From NCBI RefSeq assembly GCF_022539665.2, contig NC_081331.1:13548638-13612637 (forward strand): a stretch of DNA of 64,000 nt, read 5' to 3'. This document shows, piece by piece, positions 1 through 13,241 of the stretch. Position 1 is the first letter of the stretch. Every line of letters begins with the position of its first letter. Below the pieces are notes generated by a model. The model was not told where the DNA came from and did no database searches. It was given only the letters and a program-made list of their open reading frames with translations. The DNA is from Daphnia carinata (lineage: Eukaryota; Arthropoda; Branchiopoda; Diplostraca; Daphniidae). A program made the translations under genes and the position numbers.

Positions 1-1955
1 TCTTCGACTTTGTTAAAGGGTTTCTACTTGATTGGTGTCGTAACGTTTTGCATATCGATCTCTTGTCATAAAGAATTTTCTTTTTGAATTTTTTTTAAGC
101 AAAAAGGGACGTTCCATCGCTCACACGATGGATAGACAGTCCGCCGGCAGTTCGAAAATGAATTGCAAAACTCTATCCTAAAAAAAAAAAAAAAAAATCG
201 ATCAACTTGCCTTTATGTATCGCGCACACAAAGGAAGGGGTTCAATAATAATAATAAAAAAAGCTTGTCTATTTTTATATGCGGTTTATTTTTGTTCAAA
301 CATTATCGATATCACGTTTATTGCCTTTTTTTTTTGCCATGTTGTCGAACTGTTTTGTTCTGCGAACTAAATGTCTAATCGGCGAAAAATTAAAGGGGAG
401 AACGAAAGAGAGTGCCAATGAATCGCTTGTACGTCAAAGGCAATTGACGCCCATAACGAGAGAATTGGCCAAGTGCTTGTACGACTATCGATGTAATGTA
501 AGGGGGTCGATCGATCGTTTCCTTTTCTTTTTCGTTTCTTCCTTTGGTAGTTGAGCGTTTGGGTGCTATGAGATCGAAGAAGTTTTTGTCGAGGATGTCG
601 TGACACCATCGTATAACGGCTTAGAAACTTTCCGTGTAGACGAAAGTTTGGATATCGTGGAAGGTGTTGTTTATAATCTTCTTTTGCGTGTCGCTTTTTC
701 TCATCCGGCTTTTCAACAATGAAAAGTCTTTTTTTTTTTCACGCGTGCGACAACGTCTTCGTATAAAGCGCGTATGTTGGCAGTTTCGATTGCAAGCGAA
801 CGTTCTTATTGAGTTATAGATTTTTTTTTCCCCCTTTTCTCTTTTGTATTTTTTTTTTTTTAGAATAAAAGAGCATTTTATTGTGTTGTAAATTCAATCG
901 ATTCCGTGGTGTGTATGGCGATTTGCATTGAACGCCATCTATCGTTGCGTTCCGCAAGAATTTTTCAGATGTTTGTTTGCGTGCCGACCAAAAGGTGGCA
1001 GATTGTTTTTTAGTTCACGTTCTAACTTTTTTTTTTTTTGAGTTCAAAACAAATAAAAATAAGTATATAAAATGAAGAATTAAAAAAATTTTGGTGAACT
1101 GAAAATGCAATGCTTCCGCCTCTTGTGTTTCTCTTTTTTTTTTTTTGACGTCTCGCAAATCGCAAGATAAAATTTTCTTTGTTGATTTGGCGATGAATAC
1201 GAATCGCTTGCAATTTCAGTCATTTCAGCCATTTGACGTGATTTATTGTTCCATTTTATTCTTTTTCTTTATTCGTTGATGCGTCATTGTTCTTCTGGTT
1301 GGACAGGGAACTACCCGCCCGTGTAGCCATGATTCATCGCACAGTCGAATTAGTCTTATTTACTACGGTGGGAACTTGTACGATTTCCAGCTCACGTTGG
1401 TTTTTTCCGACTAGAAGAGATCGGCCAGAAATGTCTTAGTAACCGATAGCGCCTCTTATCGGATCTAATCGAACCGCTGAATGGGAAGAAACCCCCTAAA
1501 CTTGAATAAGTAACAATTGATTTTTATTTTCGATGTTCCTTTTTGCGGTTTCTCGATGCTTACGTTACAATGGCGTAATTGTTTCTAGCACTTGCCCTTT
1601 TTCTTTTACATGAAATTCTGCCACTTTTTCTTAAATCCTCTTGTCGTTGCCCTTTTTTTAAAATTAAAATAAAAATAACCTTTGCGTAGTTTTTTTCTTT
1701 TTGAGGAGAGGGGGGGGGTGGTGGAGAATTATGTAGAACAGATAAAGAGAAATAGAAAGGAAAAAAAAAAAAAGTGTGGTTAACCATGTTTTGTGGACTT
1801 GAACATCCTTGAATGGCTTCCTGTCGCCAGCAATCATTGGTTGTACTGGCCCCTCATCTATTATTTCCCTCGTGTCACGATGCGAACTTCCTTCTTTCTC
1901 CAAACAAAGAGAAGAAAAGTTGATGGCGATGCGATTCCGGTTCTTTTCCATTTCC

Positions 1956-1956
<1 letters not shown>

Positions 1957-2001
<45 letters not shown>
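1957..2001 (+). repeat. T homopolymer, 45 bases
   Basis: Uninterrupted T-run in the 5' flank. Confidence 0.9.
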
Positions 2002-2004
<3 letters not shown>

Positions 2005-2627
2005 TTTTTATCTCGACGCTGTCCGCCTCGTTCTCTTTCTTATCGCCATTTCTTCAGCTTCTTCGTTGTGTGGCGGTGCGATTTACTATGCCACTTTTTT
2101 TTTGGAGGGAGGTGGGGGAGGTAGAGACGAGTCGGATGGATGGATGGATAGATGGAAGATTCTTTCTTTTCACGTTTGTTAAAGGGAGAAAAAGAAAAAA
2201 AAAAAATCAAAAGACTGGAAGCTTTGTGGAGATCGATAGGCCTATTGTCTGGACCTGGCAGCTCCACTATCTCTGGAGTATATGGATCGCTCCGGCCTAA
2301 TAGTCTGGAAGGGTATAGAACAGATAAAACCGGGGTGGAGGGGGGTACCTACTGGAACCAGCAAACCGCACTGAGATAACTCCCGAGGATTCTTCCGATA
2401 AAAATTCGCCAACCGCAATTTTTTTTTGTTTTTTAAAACTTGGGTATCAATCTGTTGAAAGTGAAGGCTGAGCTGATGGCATCGCAGATGCAAAACAGCT
2501 TAGCGGAGAATCCTAAACGCATTATAAAAGTAAAAACGTTGAAAATCCATTAAGGGTATGCGCGTAGTACGTGGTTTTATTTAAAAGGTTATAATATAAA
2601 TTGAATATAATATTCAAATAGGCCCAA

Positions 2628-2630
<3 letters not shown>

Positions 2631-2668
<38 letters not shown>
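2631..2668 (+). repeat. A homopolymer, 38 bases
   Basis: Uninterrupted A-run. No retrotransposon body was recognised upstream of it. Confidence 0.9.
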
Positions 2669-2671
<3 letters not shown>

Positions 2672-2949
2672 GGGGAAAGGAAGGGGAAATCACGCGAAAG
2701 ACGGACGACAAATATAAATTTTTGAATGATTAAAAAGAAAATGGGAGGTTGGCTATTTTGAACGCAAAGCTATTTTCTATTTAAAGGTTTATATTATGGC
2801 CAGTTTTTATGTCTTTACTACTTTCGAGCTCTTGTGTAATTCCCGTTGTAAAAAAAAAAAAAAAAAAAAATAACAAAACAAGAATGTTCTTTTTTTGGTT
2901 GCGTATTAAATGCGGAAAGCGGGGGGTGGGGGGCTATAGGGAACGGCAA

Positions 2950-2971
2950 AATATATATATATATATATATA
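2950..2971 (+). repeat. (AT)n microsatellite
   Basis: Eleven AT units. Confidence 0.9.
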
Positions 2972-3269
2972 GGTAAGATGAAATCTATTTTGTGTGGAGT
3001 CGATGAAATGAAGGGCTCCCGGTTTTATCAAGGCAAGTCTCGTACGTAACGAAATTTACAGATCATCAATTTCATTTTTTTTTTTTTTTTTTTTCCATTT
3101 ATTTTTATTTCTCTCCTCGGGTCCCCATTTTTTTTTTTTTTTTTTTTTATTATTTTTTATTTGATTGTATTTACCTTTTTGTTGCCTGGCTCTTGCTACC
3201 TCCCTTTGGGGGGTCTTTTACGTCGTTTGCTTCGCGCCAGCCGTCTGTTGTACGTTTCTGTGCCGCGGG

Positions 3270-3308
<39 letters not shown>

Positions 3309-5433
3309 ATCCCAAGAAAAGGACAGTCATCTCTGAATCGCTGTGTCGCTTCGCATTTTCTCTTCTCTTTTTCGTCCTCTATTTTCTTTTTCTTGCGTGT
3401 CCTTTTCGTGATGAGCCATTCTGCACTTAAAAAAGAAGGCGACAGCTCCCGAAGGGGGGGGAAAGATTAGTCAAGGAGAAACAGCTGCAATCTGAGAGTA
3501 CTGGCAACAGCGGTTTTTTTTTTTTTCAGCCTTGTTGAGCCTCGTTTGCATCTGCATAATTTATTTTAGTATTTATTTTTTTTTTAAAGGTTAAAAACTT
3601 TTGGTATCCCTTGTATAGTCAAGAATCTGTGCGTTTGTACTCTTGTTTCTGTGCTCAATAAGGTGGTAACGCCCGGCGGCTGTGAACGCAGCGCGCGGTC
3701 CGGGATACGGCCCAAAAGGCCCCCAAGTGTTTCGAAACGAAAGAGGTTCCGTATTCGTCCAGTTGCATGTTTGTTATATGGACTACTATCGACACCTTGT
3801 TTTGCGACTTTTTTTTATTTTACCTTTTTTTTTTTTTTTTTTTAATGGAATCAGTAGCGAGAAGCCATTCGTGAGATGCGCACCCAAAGTTCGGCTCGCA
3901 ACTGAGTTGAAAATCATATTAGCGTTTCAATTTTTTTTTTTGTGTGTGTACGCATCAGATCACGTAATAAAAAAAAAAAAAAAGAAACGCTGAAGGCGCC
4001 TTTTTTCTTCTTCGAACTTTAAGCGAAAAAAGAGCGCGATCGAGCGGAAGGAAATGAATCTCGAAACACACACGTAGGTGTCGAGGCAGAACGGGAGAGA
4101 GGCGTAATGATAAAAGCAGAAATAAATCCGAAATCACAAGCGTCTACGCAGAGTTTTATTTTTCACTCGCTACCCGTATCCGAAATCACGACGGCGTGCA
4201 ATGCACACCTCTCGTCAAGTGTTTTGTTTATTTTCCTGTTGTGTGTGTTTCATCCTGTATAGAAAGGGCTGGCTTAAAAAAAAAAATATATATTTAAATT
4301 CGATAGCTTCGAACAAATGGCTCTTTTTTTTATAGTGGCTCTAATGTCGTGGTAGGCTACTCTATACCGAACTCTGCTGTGCAACACACACAGAGCCGCG
4401 TACAACTTGCGGCGCCGTCATCATCCAACAAGGGACGGGTGTTCGCGTCTTTTTTTTTTTTTTTTTTTTTTTTCTTCCTTCTTTTCTTCGTCTTCCTCCT
4501 CTTTCTACCAGTCGTTGCCTGACTGGGCTCCTAACTGGATTGCTCTGTCTCTCGCTCTCCCTGCCCCTGTGTTGGTCCTCCTTCGACATCCACTGTGAAA
4601 TCTACTCCATTTGTTATTCTACTGACACGATCTGGATCGTTGGTCATCCGTTTTCTTTTGAAAATGATAAACGTATGTTTGTTAATTTTTTTTTAAACGC
4701 TGATCAGCAAGTCGAACAAGAGAAGAGCAAAGTTCAAAGTGATGTGGTACCCATCGGATTGTCTTTTGTGTAGCGTAATAATAGACAGCGAGGGGACATC
4801 AAAGTGATTTTTTCTTTCTGATTATTGCTCTAACGACGGACGGCGTCGCTCACGTCCGCCAACCTGAAACGAGCGACTTGTCCACTCGGAGAGTCAGGGG
4901 AGGAATTGTCTTTTTTTAATCATCCTGCCCGTCTTTTGTTTTTTTCTTTTTTTTTTTTTCTCGTTTCATGTCAAATTTGGCCATCGAGTTTCCCTCCCTA
5001 GATTTTAATTGTTGATCAAAGAGGAACAAAGCCAGTGGCATGGTGGAGGGCTTTTGTTGTTTGCTCTGTTAAGACATCGGTCAACTTCTGCATTTTGCAT
5101 CGAGTGATGATCGACCCGCTGGATCGTTGTGTCTCTGTCGATGCTGGATTTCGCCGCTGGCCCTACACCGTTTATCTGTCAGACTATCCAGACGGGGAGA
5201 GAGAGAGAGAGAGAGAGAGGGGGGGGAATGCAGTTATTTAATGCCTGCGTCGGGATGCTTTTGAAATGCTGATGGCTTTCGGAGTTTTGGACGTGCATGT
5301 GTGTATTTGCGAGATAAAGCGCGGAAGCGATGAAGGAATAAATTGAATCAAAAAAAAAAAAGAAGAGGGAACTGGCCCAACCCCCCCCCCCCCATACCCC
5401 AATCTCTCCCTCTCTCTCTCTCGTTGTTCGAAA

Positions 5434-5864
5434 ATGAGTTGGCTGGTACCAGAAGTGCGCGTGGGCGACATCAGTCTGCCGATGATCCGTCAATGCGACG
5501 CTGTGGATGATGCGTCGGCCAGCGAAGGCGACTCGAGTTTTAGTTGTAGTCGAGATTGTGCCGACGACGAGGACAATACGATGGAAACGAGTAGCGTCCA
5601 GCAAGATCAGCCGGCGCAAGAAGAAGGCCATCAGCGGTCACAGCAGCAGCTGACGTGGTGCGTCATGAGCGACGATGACGACAACGAAGACGGACGCTAC
5701 GAGAATCGAGGCAATCTGCCGCGCGAAGGAGCCCTACAATTGATGATGGCCGGCGCTGGCAGTAGCAACGCTGCTACGCCCGCCACCACCGGCGCAGGGC
5801 TCGGATCGTCTCTGTTGGCCGTCCCGTGGCAAGTGCCCCGTAGACGGCACAGCTGGATTTGCAG
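5434..5864 (+). CDS. dnc: dnc/PDE4 alternative first coding exon A (PDE4D3-type head, RRHSWIC)
   Basis: This exon encodes 143 residues of an isoform-specific N-terminus of cAMP-specific phosphodiesterase 4. It opens with MSWLVPEVRVGD after an AAA context favourable for initiation. It continues through acidic Ser/Asp/Glu-rich stretches (about residues 25-50 and 74-85) and an Ala/Gly-rich part, and ends PRRRHSWIC at 5839-5862. The exon stops in phase 2 as AG|GTACAT. Joining the T at 42434 gives a Ser codon and then FDVENG, so the junction reads RRHSWICSFDVENG. Vertebrate PDE4D3 has almost the same RRHSWIC-FDVDNG join, where the Ser is a PKA target. PDE4 N-termini direct localisation and partner binding and lack catalytic residues. 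The match makes exon identity very likely; the join itself is inferred. Confidence 0.93.
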
Positions 5865-7069
5865 GTACATTTCTTTGCAAATGCTGGCCTTATTTTGTTC
5901 CCTCTCTTTTCTCTCTTTCGGAAAAGAGAGAAGAAATGTGGCTAGGAAAGAAAAACACATGGCGACGGGCAGTTGTATTATTTATATTATTACCCACGCG
6001 TGTGTGTCTCGCTTAGATTGCGTATTGCAAAGCTGTGCGAGCATTCCCCGAAAAACTCGCTGGGCATAATTTATCGTTTTTGATTCTGTTTGTTCTTTGG
6101 TTGGGAAACAAAACAAAAAAAAAAAAAAAAAAAAACAAAAAAAGATGACAGCGTTTGTTTTTGTTGCTTTCAATCATGCAGTCTTGCATATCAGCACATC
6201 ATCTTTAGTTTTCATCTCGTGCAATAGGCAAATAGAAGGGAAAAGGCCAGAGGTATCTCGTTGATTGTAGGAGAAGAACAAAGAAACTTGTTTTATTTTA
6301 TTTTTTTTTTTTTTTATCTTTTGTTTTAAAATGTTTCTCAGTATCTTTGTTTTTTATCTTTTTTTTTTTTTTTCTTTCGCTGTTTGTTTAACAAATTTTC
6401 ACTCGTTTTGGGTTGGCGCCGCTTTCAAAATAAAAATCAACATTTCGTTGTTTTTCGTTTTTCTTCGCTGCTTAATTTTTTTTTTTTTTTTTTTTTTTTT
6501 TTATAGTTGGGACGGGTTTGAATATCAAACTAGCCAAACATAGGTCCTTTATCGACTGCCATAATAGAAAATGAGAAATGCAATCCATCATTCTCTTGTT
6601 TCGCGTTCGACATTTTGTTTCTCGGGCCCTTTTCGTTTCATTACTGCAACTGGATTACGTAAGACACGTTGTTTTCTCTCTAACCCCGCCCCCCCTGCCC
6701 CAGCTGTGAAGAAACTGGTGAAGCGGTGGTCAATCCGCCGGAATAGTCTATATACTAGACATCTCTCGCTATATTCCCCTGAAAGAGAGATGCTCATAAC
6801 CGTACCCATCGCACACTTTTTCTATTGCTTCCCCTTCCCCCTAAAGAAAGGCGATGAGACGGAAGAATGGAGTTTGAGAAAAAGATCAGATGCCGCGAAG
6901 GCTATGGAGCGCGCTCACGTAAAAAAAAAAGAAAAAAAAAAGATGGGTCGATGGCGACCTTTTTCTTTTTATTTATTTTTATGCGCATACAACATAAAGA
7001 GTCTGTACAAGCTTCTGATCTAGATTTATTGGCCGATGTCAAGACTTCAGTACCGCCATTTTCGATGTA

Positions 7070-7100
<31 letters not shown>

Positions 7101-9483
7101 ACAGTAGAAAAAAAAAAAAGAAAAAAATAATTCTGTATGACTATGAATTACTGCCTTTCTCTTGTTATATCTTTTATGGCTAAATGTGGAACGCTGTGCT
7201 GCCGGGTTGTTTGGGGCGTGACAGTCGTTTTTCCCCTTCAAATCCCAAGTATGCGAAGAGTGGACGTTTGCCCTGAAAAAAGCAAAGTAGTTTTTGACCG
7301 CAATGCACATTGTTATTTACGACCCAATAATACGATAGATTGAAGGGTGTGTCCGCTCTTTTGTCTTTTCAGCATTAAAGTAAGTAAGTTTTTTTAATGC
7401 ACAATGCTTTTTGATCAGTCGAAATTGATGCGGATTTTTGTTTGTTTGCAATCATCTTTTGTTACCAACTGTCCGTTTTGTAATCACTCTGAAGAACAAA
7501 ACAAAAACAAAATGCCTTGATAACGTTGCTCGCACTTGAATGTACATCTGCGTTGATTTGCCGTGACGTGTTCTTATTGGAGACCTGTTCGTGGAATGTG
7601 AAAACGAAATGTTGAACTGCAGTGTTTTTTTAATCGGAATTTTTTCATTTTTTTTTTTTCCTCGGTTCAAGAATGTCGGTTATGCGCGTGATAGAAAAGA
7701 TTGGTGTTAAAGATGAACCGCTATCCCGCATTATCTCGCGCCTTTTCTTTTCTCGTGGTTCGTCATGCCGGTTCAAATAAGAAAAAGAAAAGAAAAGAAA
7801 AAAACCTTTGGCGGGATGGGATAGTAGCTCACAGAAAAAAAAAAATAAATAAATAAATGTTAGGTAATAGTATATACCTACTGCGTGTTTAGATTCTCAG
7901 TTTTGACGTCTTTACGTGCCGTGCTTGGAGAGGAGGACTATAGGTAGAAACAAGACGGGCAGTAATAAAAGAGTCTCGTTTTTGGATGAATTATGTCCAC
8001 CTGTCAAAGGCGCCAAAAAGTCGTGAAAAGTCTTTACCCTTTTCTTTTTGTTTCGGATGCTAGCGCCTTTTGAAAAAAAAAAAAAAAAAAAAAAGGCGGC
8101 TCGCTTTTTGCTTGTTACCATAGAGGCTCAACCAGCAGCTGAAATTCTACTGTCTTTCGTATTTTCTTCTTTGATTATTCGTGCTCCGACGAAAAAAAAA
8201 AAAAAAAAAATATGAAAATGCAATTTTTCCTCTTATCTTTCGGGAGTCCCGCGGTTAACCGAAATGTAGGGAGAGACATTCGATTGATGATATTCGCGCC
8301 CAGCATCGATGCGTTTGCGGTATGTGTTTTATTATTATTATTATTTATTTATTTTATTTTTATTTTATTTTTTTTTACTACATGTCGATAGTGCGTGTCT
8401 TTATCTCACCGATTCCCCTCCTTGTCTTTGTGTCTATTCATCGATCGTATCCGATGAGACTTTTCTTTTGTAGTTGAAGTTTGCTTTTTGTTTTGTTTGT
8501 TGAGAAAATATTTCGTTGATGTTGTGCCGCTGATTTCTTGACGAGACCCATCGTGTCGTTATTGTTTAGACGCCGGAGAGCGTCAACAAAAAAGACAACG
8601 ACGTCCAAGGAAAACGCTCTTTGTTGCAACTAGCGACGTACAATGGGCCTTTTCTTGTGTGCCGTGAAAACGCTATCAAATTGAAATGCCGTGTTTCACT
8701 TTGTCCGCTATTTTTTTCCTACCAGTAAAATGAATAAGCGGAATGCGTAGCCCGACATTTTGGATTTGCATATCCAAGTCCCGCAATTCTGTTATTTATT
8801 TATTTTTTTTTAACATGCTGCGACGTATAGGTTTGAACTCTTCATCGATTCGTTAAATGAATTTTTCAACATGCGCCGTATCTTTTGTTTTTCTTTTTTT
8901 TTTTGCGGCTCATTGGAATGGCTGCTTCGCTATAGTATAGTGCTCCCGCTTTATTTTATCAATTTGAAGTAATAAAAAATGTACGTATCGGTTTTTTTTT
9001 TTTTTTTTCATGGAAAAAAGAAAAAATAAAATGGGTCGAATTCTTATTTTCTCTTATCTCCGTTTGTTTACTTTTGCGTGTACGAAGTTGAACGAACGCA
9101 ATAGAAGTCTGTCAAACTGCTTTAGCAAATATTGCTTCTTGACGTTAGCGGATATCAAAAAGGAAATCTAAAATAAGAAAATAGGAACTCGTCCAAACAG
9201 CCAGAAGGGACACACACACACACACAAAAAGGAACCGATCTTTGCTCCCAATCTATGCGACGATTCGTGATAAAAAAAAAAAAAAAAAAATCTTACGTCG
9301 CTTAATACTCTTTGGCTGTTTGTCTATTTTTTTTTTTTTTTTTTATTGTGAAAATCCCATCGCTCAGGCGTATCTGTAAAGGACAAAGAAATAAACATAT
9401 GCATAGGTCACTCGAGGGCTACGTTCTTCTTTACGAGGACGTTGGAGGACGCGTTTGGGTGTGGCCGATGGTGATGACGGGGG

Positions 9484-9588
9484 TATAAAAGGCTGGCTCT
9501 TAATACCATATCGATCGTGACACATGGAAACGATGCAATAGACATCAAGACTCGATCTACTTCGTATTTTGTACGAAAGTATATAAGG
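9484..9588 (+). promoter_or_regulatory. Two TATA-like boxes (candidate intronic promoter)
   Basis: TATAAAAGG at 9484-9492 sits directly after a run of G, and TATATAAGG lies at 9580-9588 with a TCAG at 9597-9600. An ATG in AAA context follows at 9652. TATA boxes of this quality are uncommon in the surrounding A/T-rich DNA because of their G-rich flanks. Start-site use is not shown by sequence alone. Confidence 0.3.
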
Positions 9589-9651
9589 CTCTAGTGTCAG
9601 CGAAAGACTAAGAACCCGTTGCGGCGGCACACACGGTGACAGCAACTCGAA

Positions 9652-9852
9652 ATGAAAAGGACAAGCTCATCCTCGGTTCATTTATCCCGTTGTCTTTCTT
9701 CGTCATACGAAAAGGACGTACCCGCTGCTCTATTCAATCGGCGAAAAAGATTACGTGTGTGTACCTTATGGCCATGGACGGGTTCCTTTTTTCTCTTTCT
9801 GTTTTTTTTGTTTTTTTTTTATTCTTTGACGGCTGTTACCCACACACCCTGA
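9652..9852 (+). CDS. Small ATG frame downstream of TATA boxes, unknown, possibly another first exon
   Basis: The frame starts MKRTSSSSVHLSRCLSSS and continues to NRRKRLRVCTLW, then dissolves into a Phe/Leu-rich read through a T-run, so only about the first 45 residues look natural. The start is preceded by CGAA and by two TATA-like boxes. If it were a first exon of dnc it would need a phase-2 donor. The only candidate, GT|GTGTAC near 9759, is poor. I recognise no domain. It could equally be chance. Confidence 0.2.
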   Translation: MKRTSSSSVHLSRCLSSSYEKDVPAALFNRRKRLRVCTLWPWTGSFFLFLFFLFFFYSLTAVTHTP

Positions 9853-12416
9853 AGGTCTTTCCAAAATCATACCTCTTAAAGAGATATCTAGGCCGTTCTA
9901 CTGACTTATTTATCGTCTTCACCTTGTATTTATGTCATACTTCCCTTTGCGTTTTTTTTTTTTTATCAATTCATCGCCCTACCGGGCGCATAAATTGGCG
10001 TTTTTTGTTTTGTCGTATTTTTTTTTTTTTTTCTTTTTAAAAAAGCTGGGGGTTCATGTGTCGCTTCGTGTTCGTATCGATTCCTAATCCGATGAACGTC
10101 ATAAACAATCCGGGATTAATGGGACACTTAAGTGCTATGATCAAATATCGTTTGATAACAAGTTGGCATCGACGGCAAGCGCGTCATTTAATGAGGGCGA
10201 CGTGCTAGTTGTTCGATGTGTAAAGGCCGTCCTTTTTTTTTTCTTTTGCTGCTGGGCACTCGGCAAGCAGAAAGTTGGCGGCGAATCTTCCGCTAACGAG
10301 GTGCAATGCACAAGTTGTGTAGTCCTTTTTTTTAAATTTTTTTTATATGAATATTTAATTCGGAGATGGACAACTTTGAGCTCAACTGGGGTTGCGCCGA
10401 TGGACTCCGTATATTTTATACAAGGAACTGTATTATAGAGGGGGAAAAAAAAAAGAATCGACAGTCGTGGAAGAATATTTTTTTTTTTTGAAAAAAAAAA
10501 AAAAAACGCAACTGACTTTTGCAATCATCAGTCGTTGACTAGAAAGGCTCATGTGTAATGCATGCGCGTTTGCCCGGCAGGGCCACTAGGCAATTTTTTT
10601 TATACCCTGGTCCTCTTCTACTGTCTCGCTTCTCTTTCTTCTTTTTTTTTTTTTTTTTTTTTTTTTTTTGTGCCTTTCAACCGTAAAGAAAAACCAGTGA
10701 ACAAGAAAAAGGAAAACGAGAAGGAACGACAGGAATGTAAAGTTGGATGTTGTGCATGCGATGGGCATGCCTGAGTTTTCGTACTGTCTTCTTATTTTGA
10801 CCGAATGCGTGAACATGGAACGATGAAACTATGCGTACACGAGTATCGCATCATATGCGGTATAATGTGGCATATGTTTATCAGCCAGCCGTTGAAATGG
10901 GGCCCTACAAAATCGGTTAGCCTTTGGCGTGCAAATAAGTCGAGCCATCGACAATGTCAAGATTCATTTTTTTCTGAGTTGCTACTCTTTTTATTTATTT
11001 ATTTTTATTTTTATTTTAACGCCAGTGTGCTCTGCTGTAGTGTTCTCGTACATAATGGATGCTTAAGGTCGTGCGGGTCGGCCCTTCTCTGTTTGTTGAC
11101 ACATTTGTTTGCCTCGCAGTTTAAATAGACAAAATAGCTTTGAAGGGTTTTCGGGTTCGCTGGAAGAATGCTCGTCAATCTTCTTAATGTAATTTGGCTG
11201 TAAAACCTGATCTTGAATATCAACAGCACCTTTTTACGTCACGTTATGCAATGTCTAATTTTTCATTGTCGAGTTCATTTGTTTAGCTCCTGTTTTTTTT
11301 TTTTTTTTTTTTTTCAAAAGAAAATTTCTTTTATTGAAACGAATTCAAAAGTTGGTTATTTTCAGAACAGGTCAGAGTTGCCACGATTGCTTTTAAATGA
11401 TGTCCTACTCGCTCCCGCCCGTTCCATCAACTTTGATGGCACTACGTGACCGTTGCAGTCGCTTGGGCGGTGATTGCCCGGTATGGATATTCGTGGCATG
11501 CGGTTTATAGCTGAGGTCCGGCGCGCATAGCCTTTACGTACATTTTTGCACAGCGCATTCATTTAGTTCGACTCCCAAATGGCTCATTACTAGCGTACGT
11601 TGTTCGCTTTTTTTTTTTCTTTTTTTCACGAGGACAATTCGCGTGTTCGGCAGAAAGAAAACGAAAAAAAAAAAAAAAAAAAAAAAAAGTGGGAGGCGTT
11701 CTAATTTGTCAGACGTTGCCCTACATAAATCAAACTGCCCTGCGCTCGTTAATCGCGTTTTCATCTCGACTGTTTTTGACCATCAAAGCTAATGAGGCTC
11801 GTACCGTCCGTCTTTTGGCATTTCCGAAATGTTTTTTTGTTTTTTTTTTCATTTGATTTTGGCGCTGTTCATTTTATGCGGTACCTATGAAACAAGGAAA
11901 TGATTGCTTAACATTTTCTTTAAAAGACGTAATCATTAATGCGCAATGTGGGCTCACCGTAAGCCCTGGCGGATCGACGTCAAATCCTATGCGTCGACTG
12001 TATGGGGAAATAAAGCCAGACGATTCGCCTTTTGTCTCTAACGCCCTCGGACGTGGTGAATAATAATACGCTCGACGTCCGTCGCAGTAACTGAAAACGA
12101 TGGGCGCTATTATTACTTTCGAGTCGATGATGGTTCTTTAATACTCTCTTTCAGCCCACCCGCTCGCTTTTGTTATTGTTCAGTCTTCTTCAACTGCTAC
12201 GCATGGGCCTGCCCGTTGTACGATTGACGGCTGCGGCTTTCTGGATACGCGCAAGTTTTCGTATTCTTCTTCCCCTCTTCAGTAAAAACCTATCGCGAAA
12301 GGCAGTTGATCTGATCGGACAGTTGACGAGCGCCAGCTCAGTATAACGAGATCCGTCGCTATATTGTTGTTGTTTTTTTTCTTTTTTTTTTTTTTAAATC
12401 TGCGGCTCGCATTGCG

Positions 12417-12424
12417 TGACGTCA
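12417..12424. promoter_or_regulatory. Perfect CRE palindrome TGACGTCA
   Basis: Exact CREB/ATF palindrome in the intron between first exons A and B, in a short homopolymer-free stretch (12395-12465). Confidence 0.35.
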
Positions 12425-13202
12425 GTGCCGCATTAAATCTAGAGATAATACCGTGGGCCGGAAATGAAAAAAAAAAAAAAAAAAAAAAAAAAGAAAGGCA
12501 AAGTATGGTAGCGTATGAAAAGAATAATATATCAAGAGAGGCGAAAGGCAAAAAAAAAAAAAAAAACAAACAAAAAAACAAAAAATGAAAGATGTATTTA
12601 GCTTTTGTCTGTTTCTGTGTAACAAGCTGCTGGAAGATATTCATCATGGTGTGTCCCTTATTTTCTCATTTGTTTCCTTTGTCCCCCACCCCCTCCCCCC
12701 TCCATCCGTTTTCCCTTTTTCTCTTTTTGCGGATGCGGAGCGCGCTAGAGATCGTCTATCTTCAAAAGAAACATCAAGATTAGCACTCATTCTCGCCAAG
12801 AACAACCCAAAAAAGGATAGGGGAGGGGGGGGGGAGGATGCTTTCGGCTGCCAAGAGATCGTTGCAATTTATTTTGTTTGTTTTCAAAGTCGGGAGGGGA
12901 AAAAAAAAAATGATAGTCTGAATCGATATCGATTATTTCGTTATTTTCTTCAATGTATCTCAGTGTACATACATAGTCAATCCTAAACATCTGGCGCAAA
13001 TCTTTTAATGGGATTCCTTCTTCGTTCTTATTTGGCCCGGCCTCTTCCGGTCTCTTAGTTGAAACTCTTTTGAATATTTCATAGAACTTTTTCTTGTTTT
13101 TTTTTTTTTTTTTTTTTTTTTAGCTTGTATTTCTTTTGTAGGAGGAAGCTTAGCTCTTTCTGGAATTACCTCGGTGGCTTTTACGTATACGCAGAAGGGA
13201 TT

Positions 13203-13206
<4 letters not shown>

Positions 13207-13234
<28 letters not shown>
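13207..13234 (+). repeat. (TG)n microsatellite
   Basis: Fourteen TG units followed by GCGCG, able to alternate toward Z-DNA. Confidence 0.9.

Positions 13235-13241
<7 letters not shown>

Larger units (their letters stand above)
1..5433. other. 5' flank / 5' untranslated region of the dnc gene
   Basis: I see no convincing coding exon here. The stretch carries many A/T homopolymers, including 45 T at 1957-2001 and 38 A at 2631-2668, an (AT)n tract at 2950-2971, a short GA tract near 5197-5219 and a CT-rich tract at about 5407-5423 just before the exon A start codon. Open frames in it are mostly reads through T- or A-runs and have no recognisable domains. The promoter of exon A is presumably here, but I cannot place it. 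A CTCF-like core (acgccatctatcg) sits near 932-944. Confidence 0.6.

Noticed and set aside
2631-2668. A-run considered as the tail of a retrotransposon
   Set aside because: No reverse-transcribed body or target-site duplication was seen, and A/T runs are common throughout the window.
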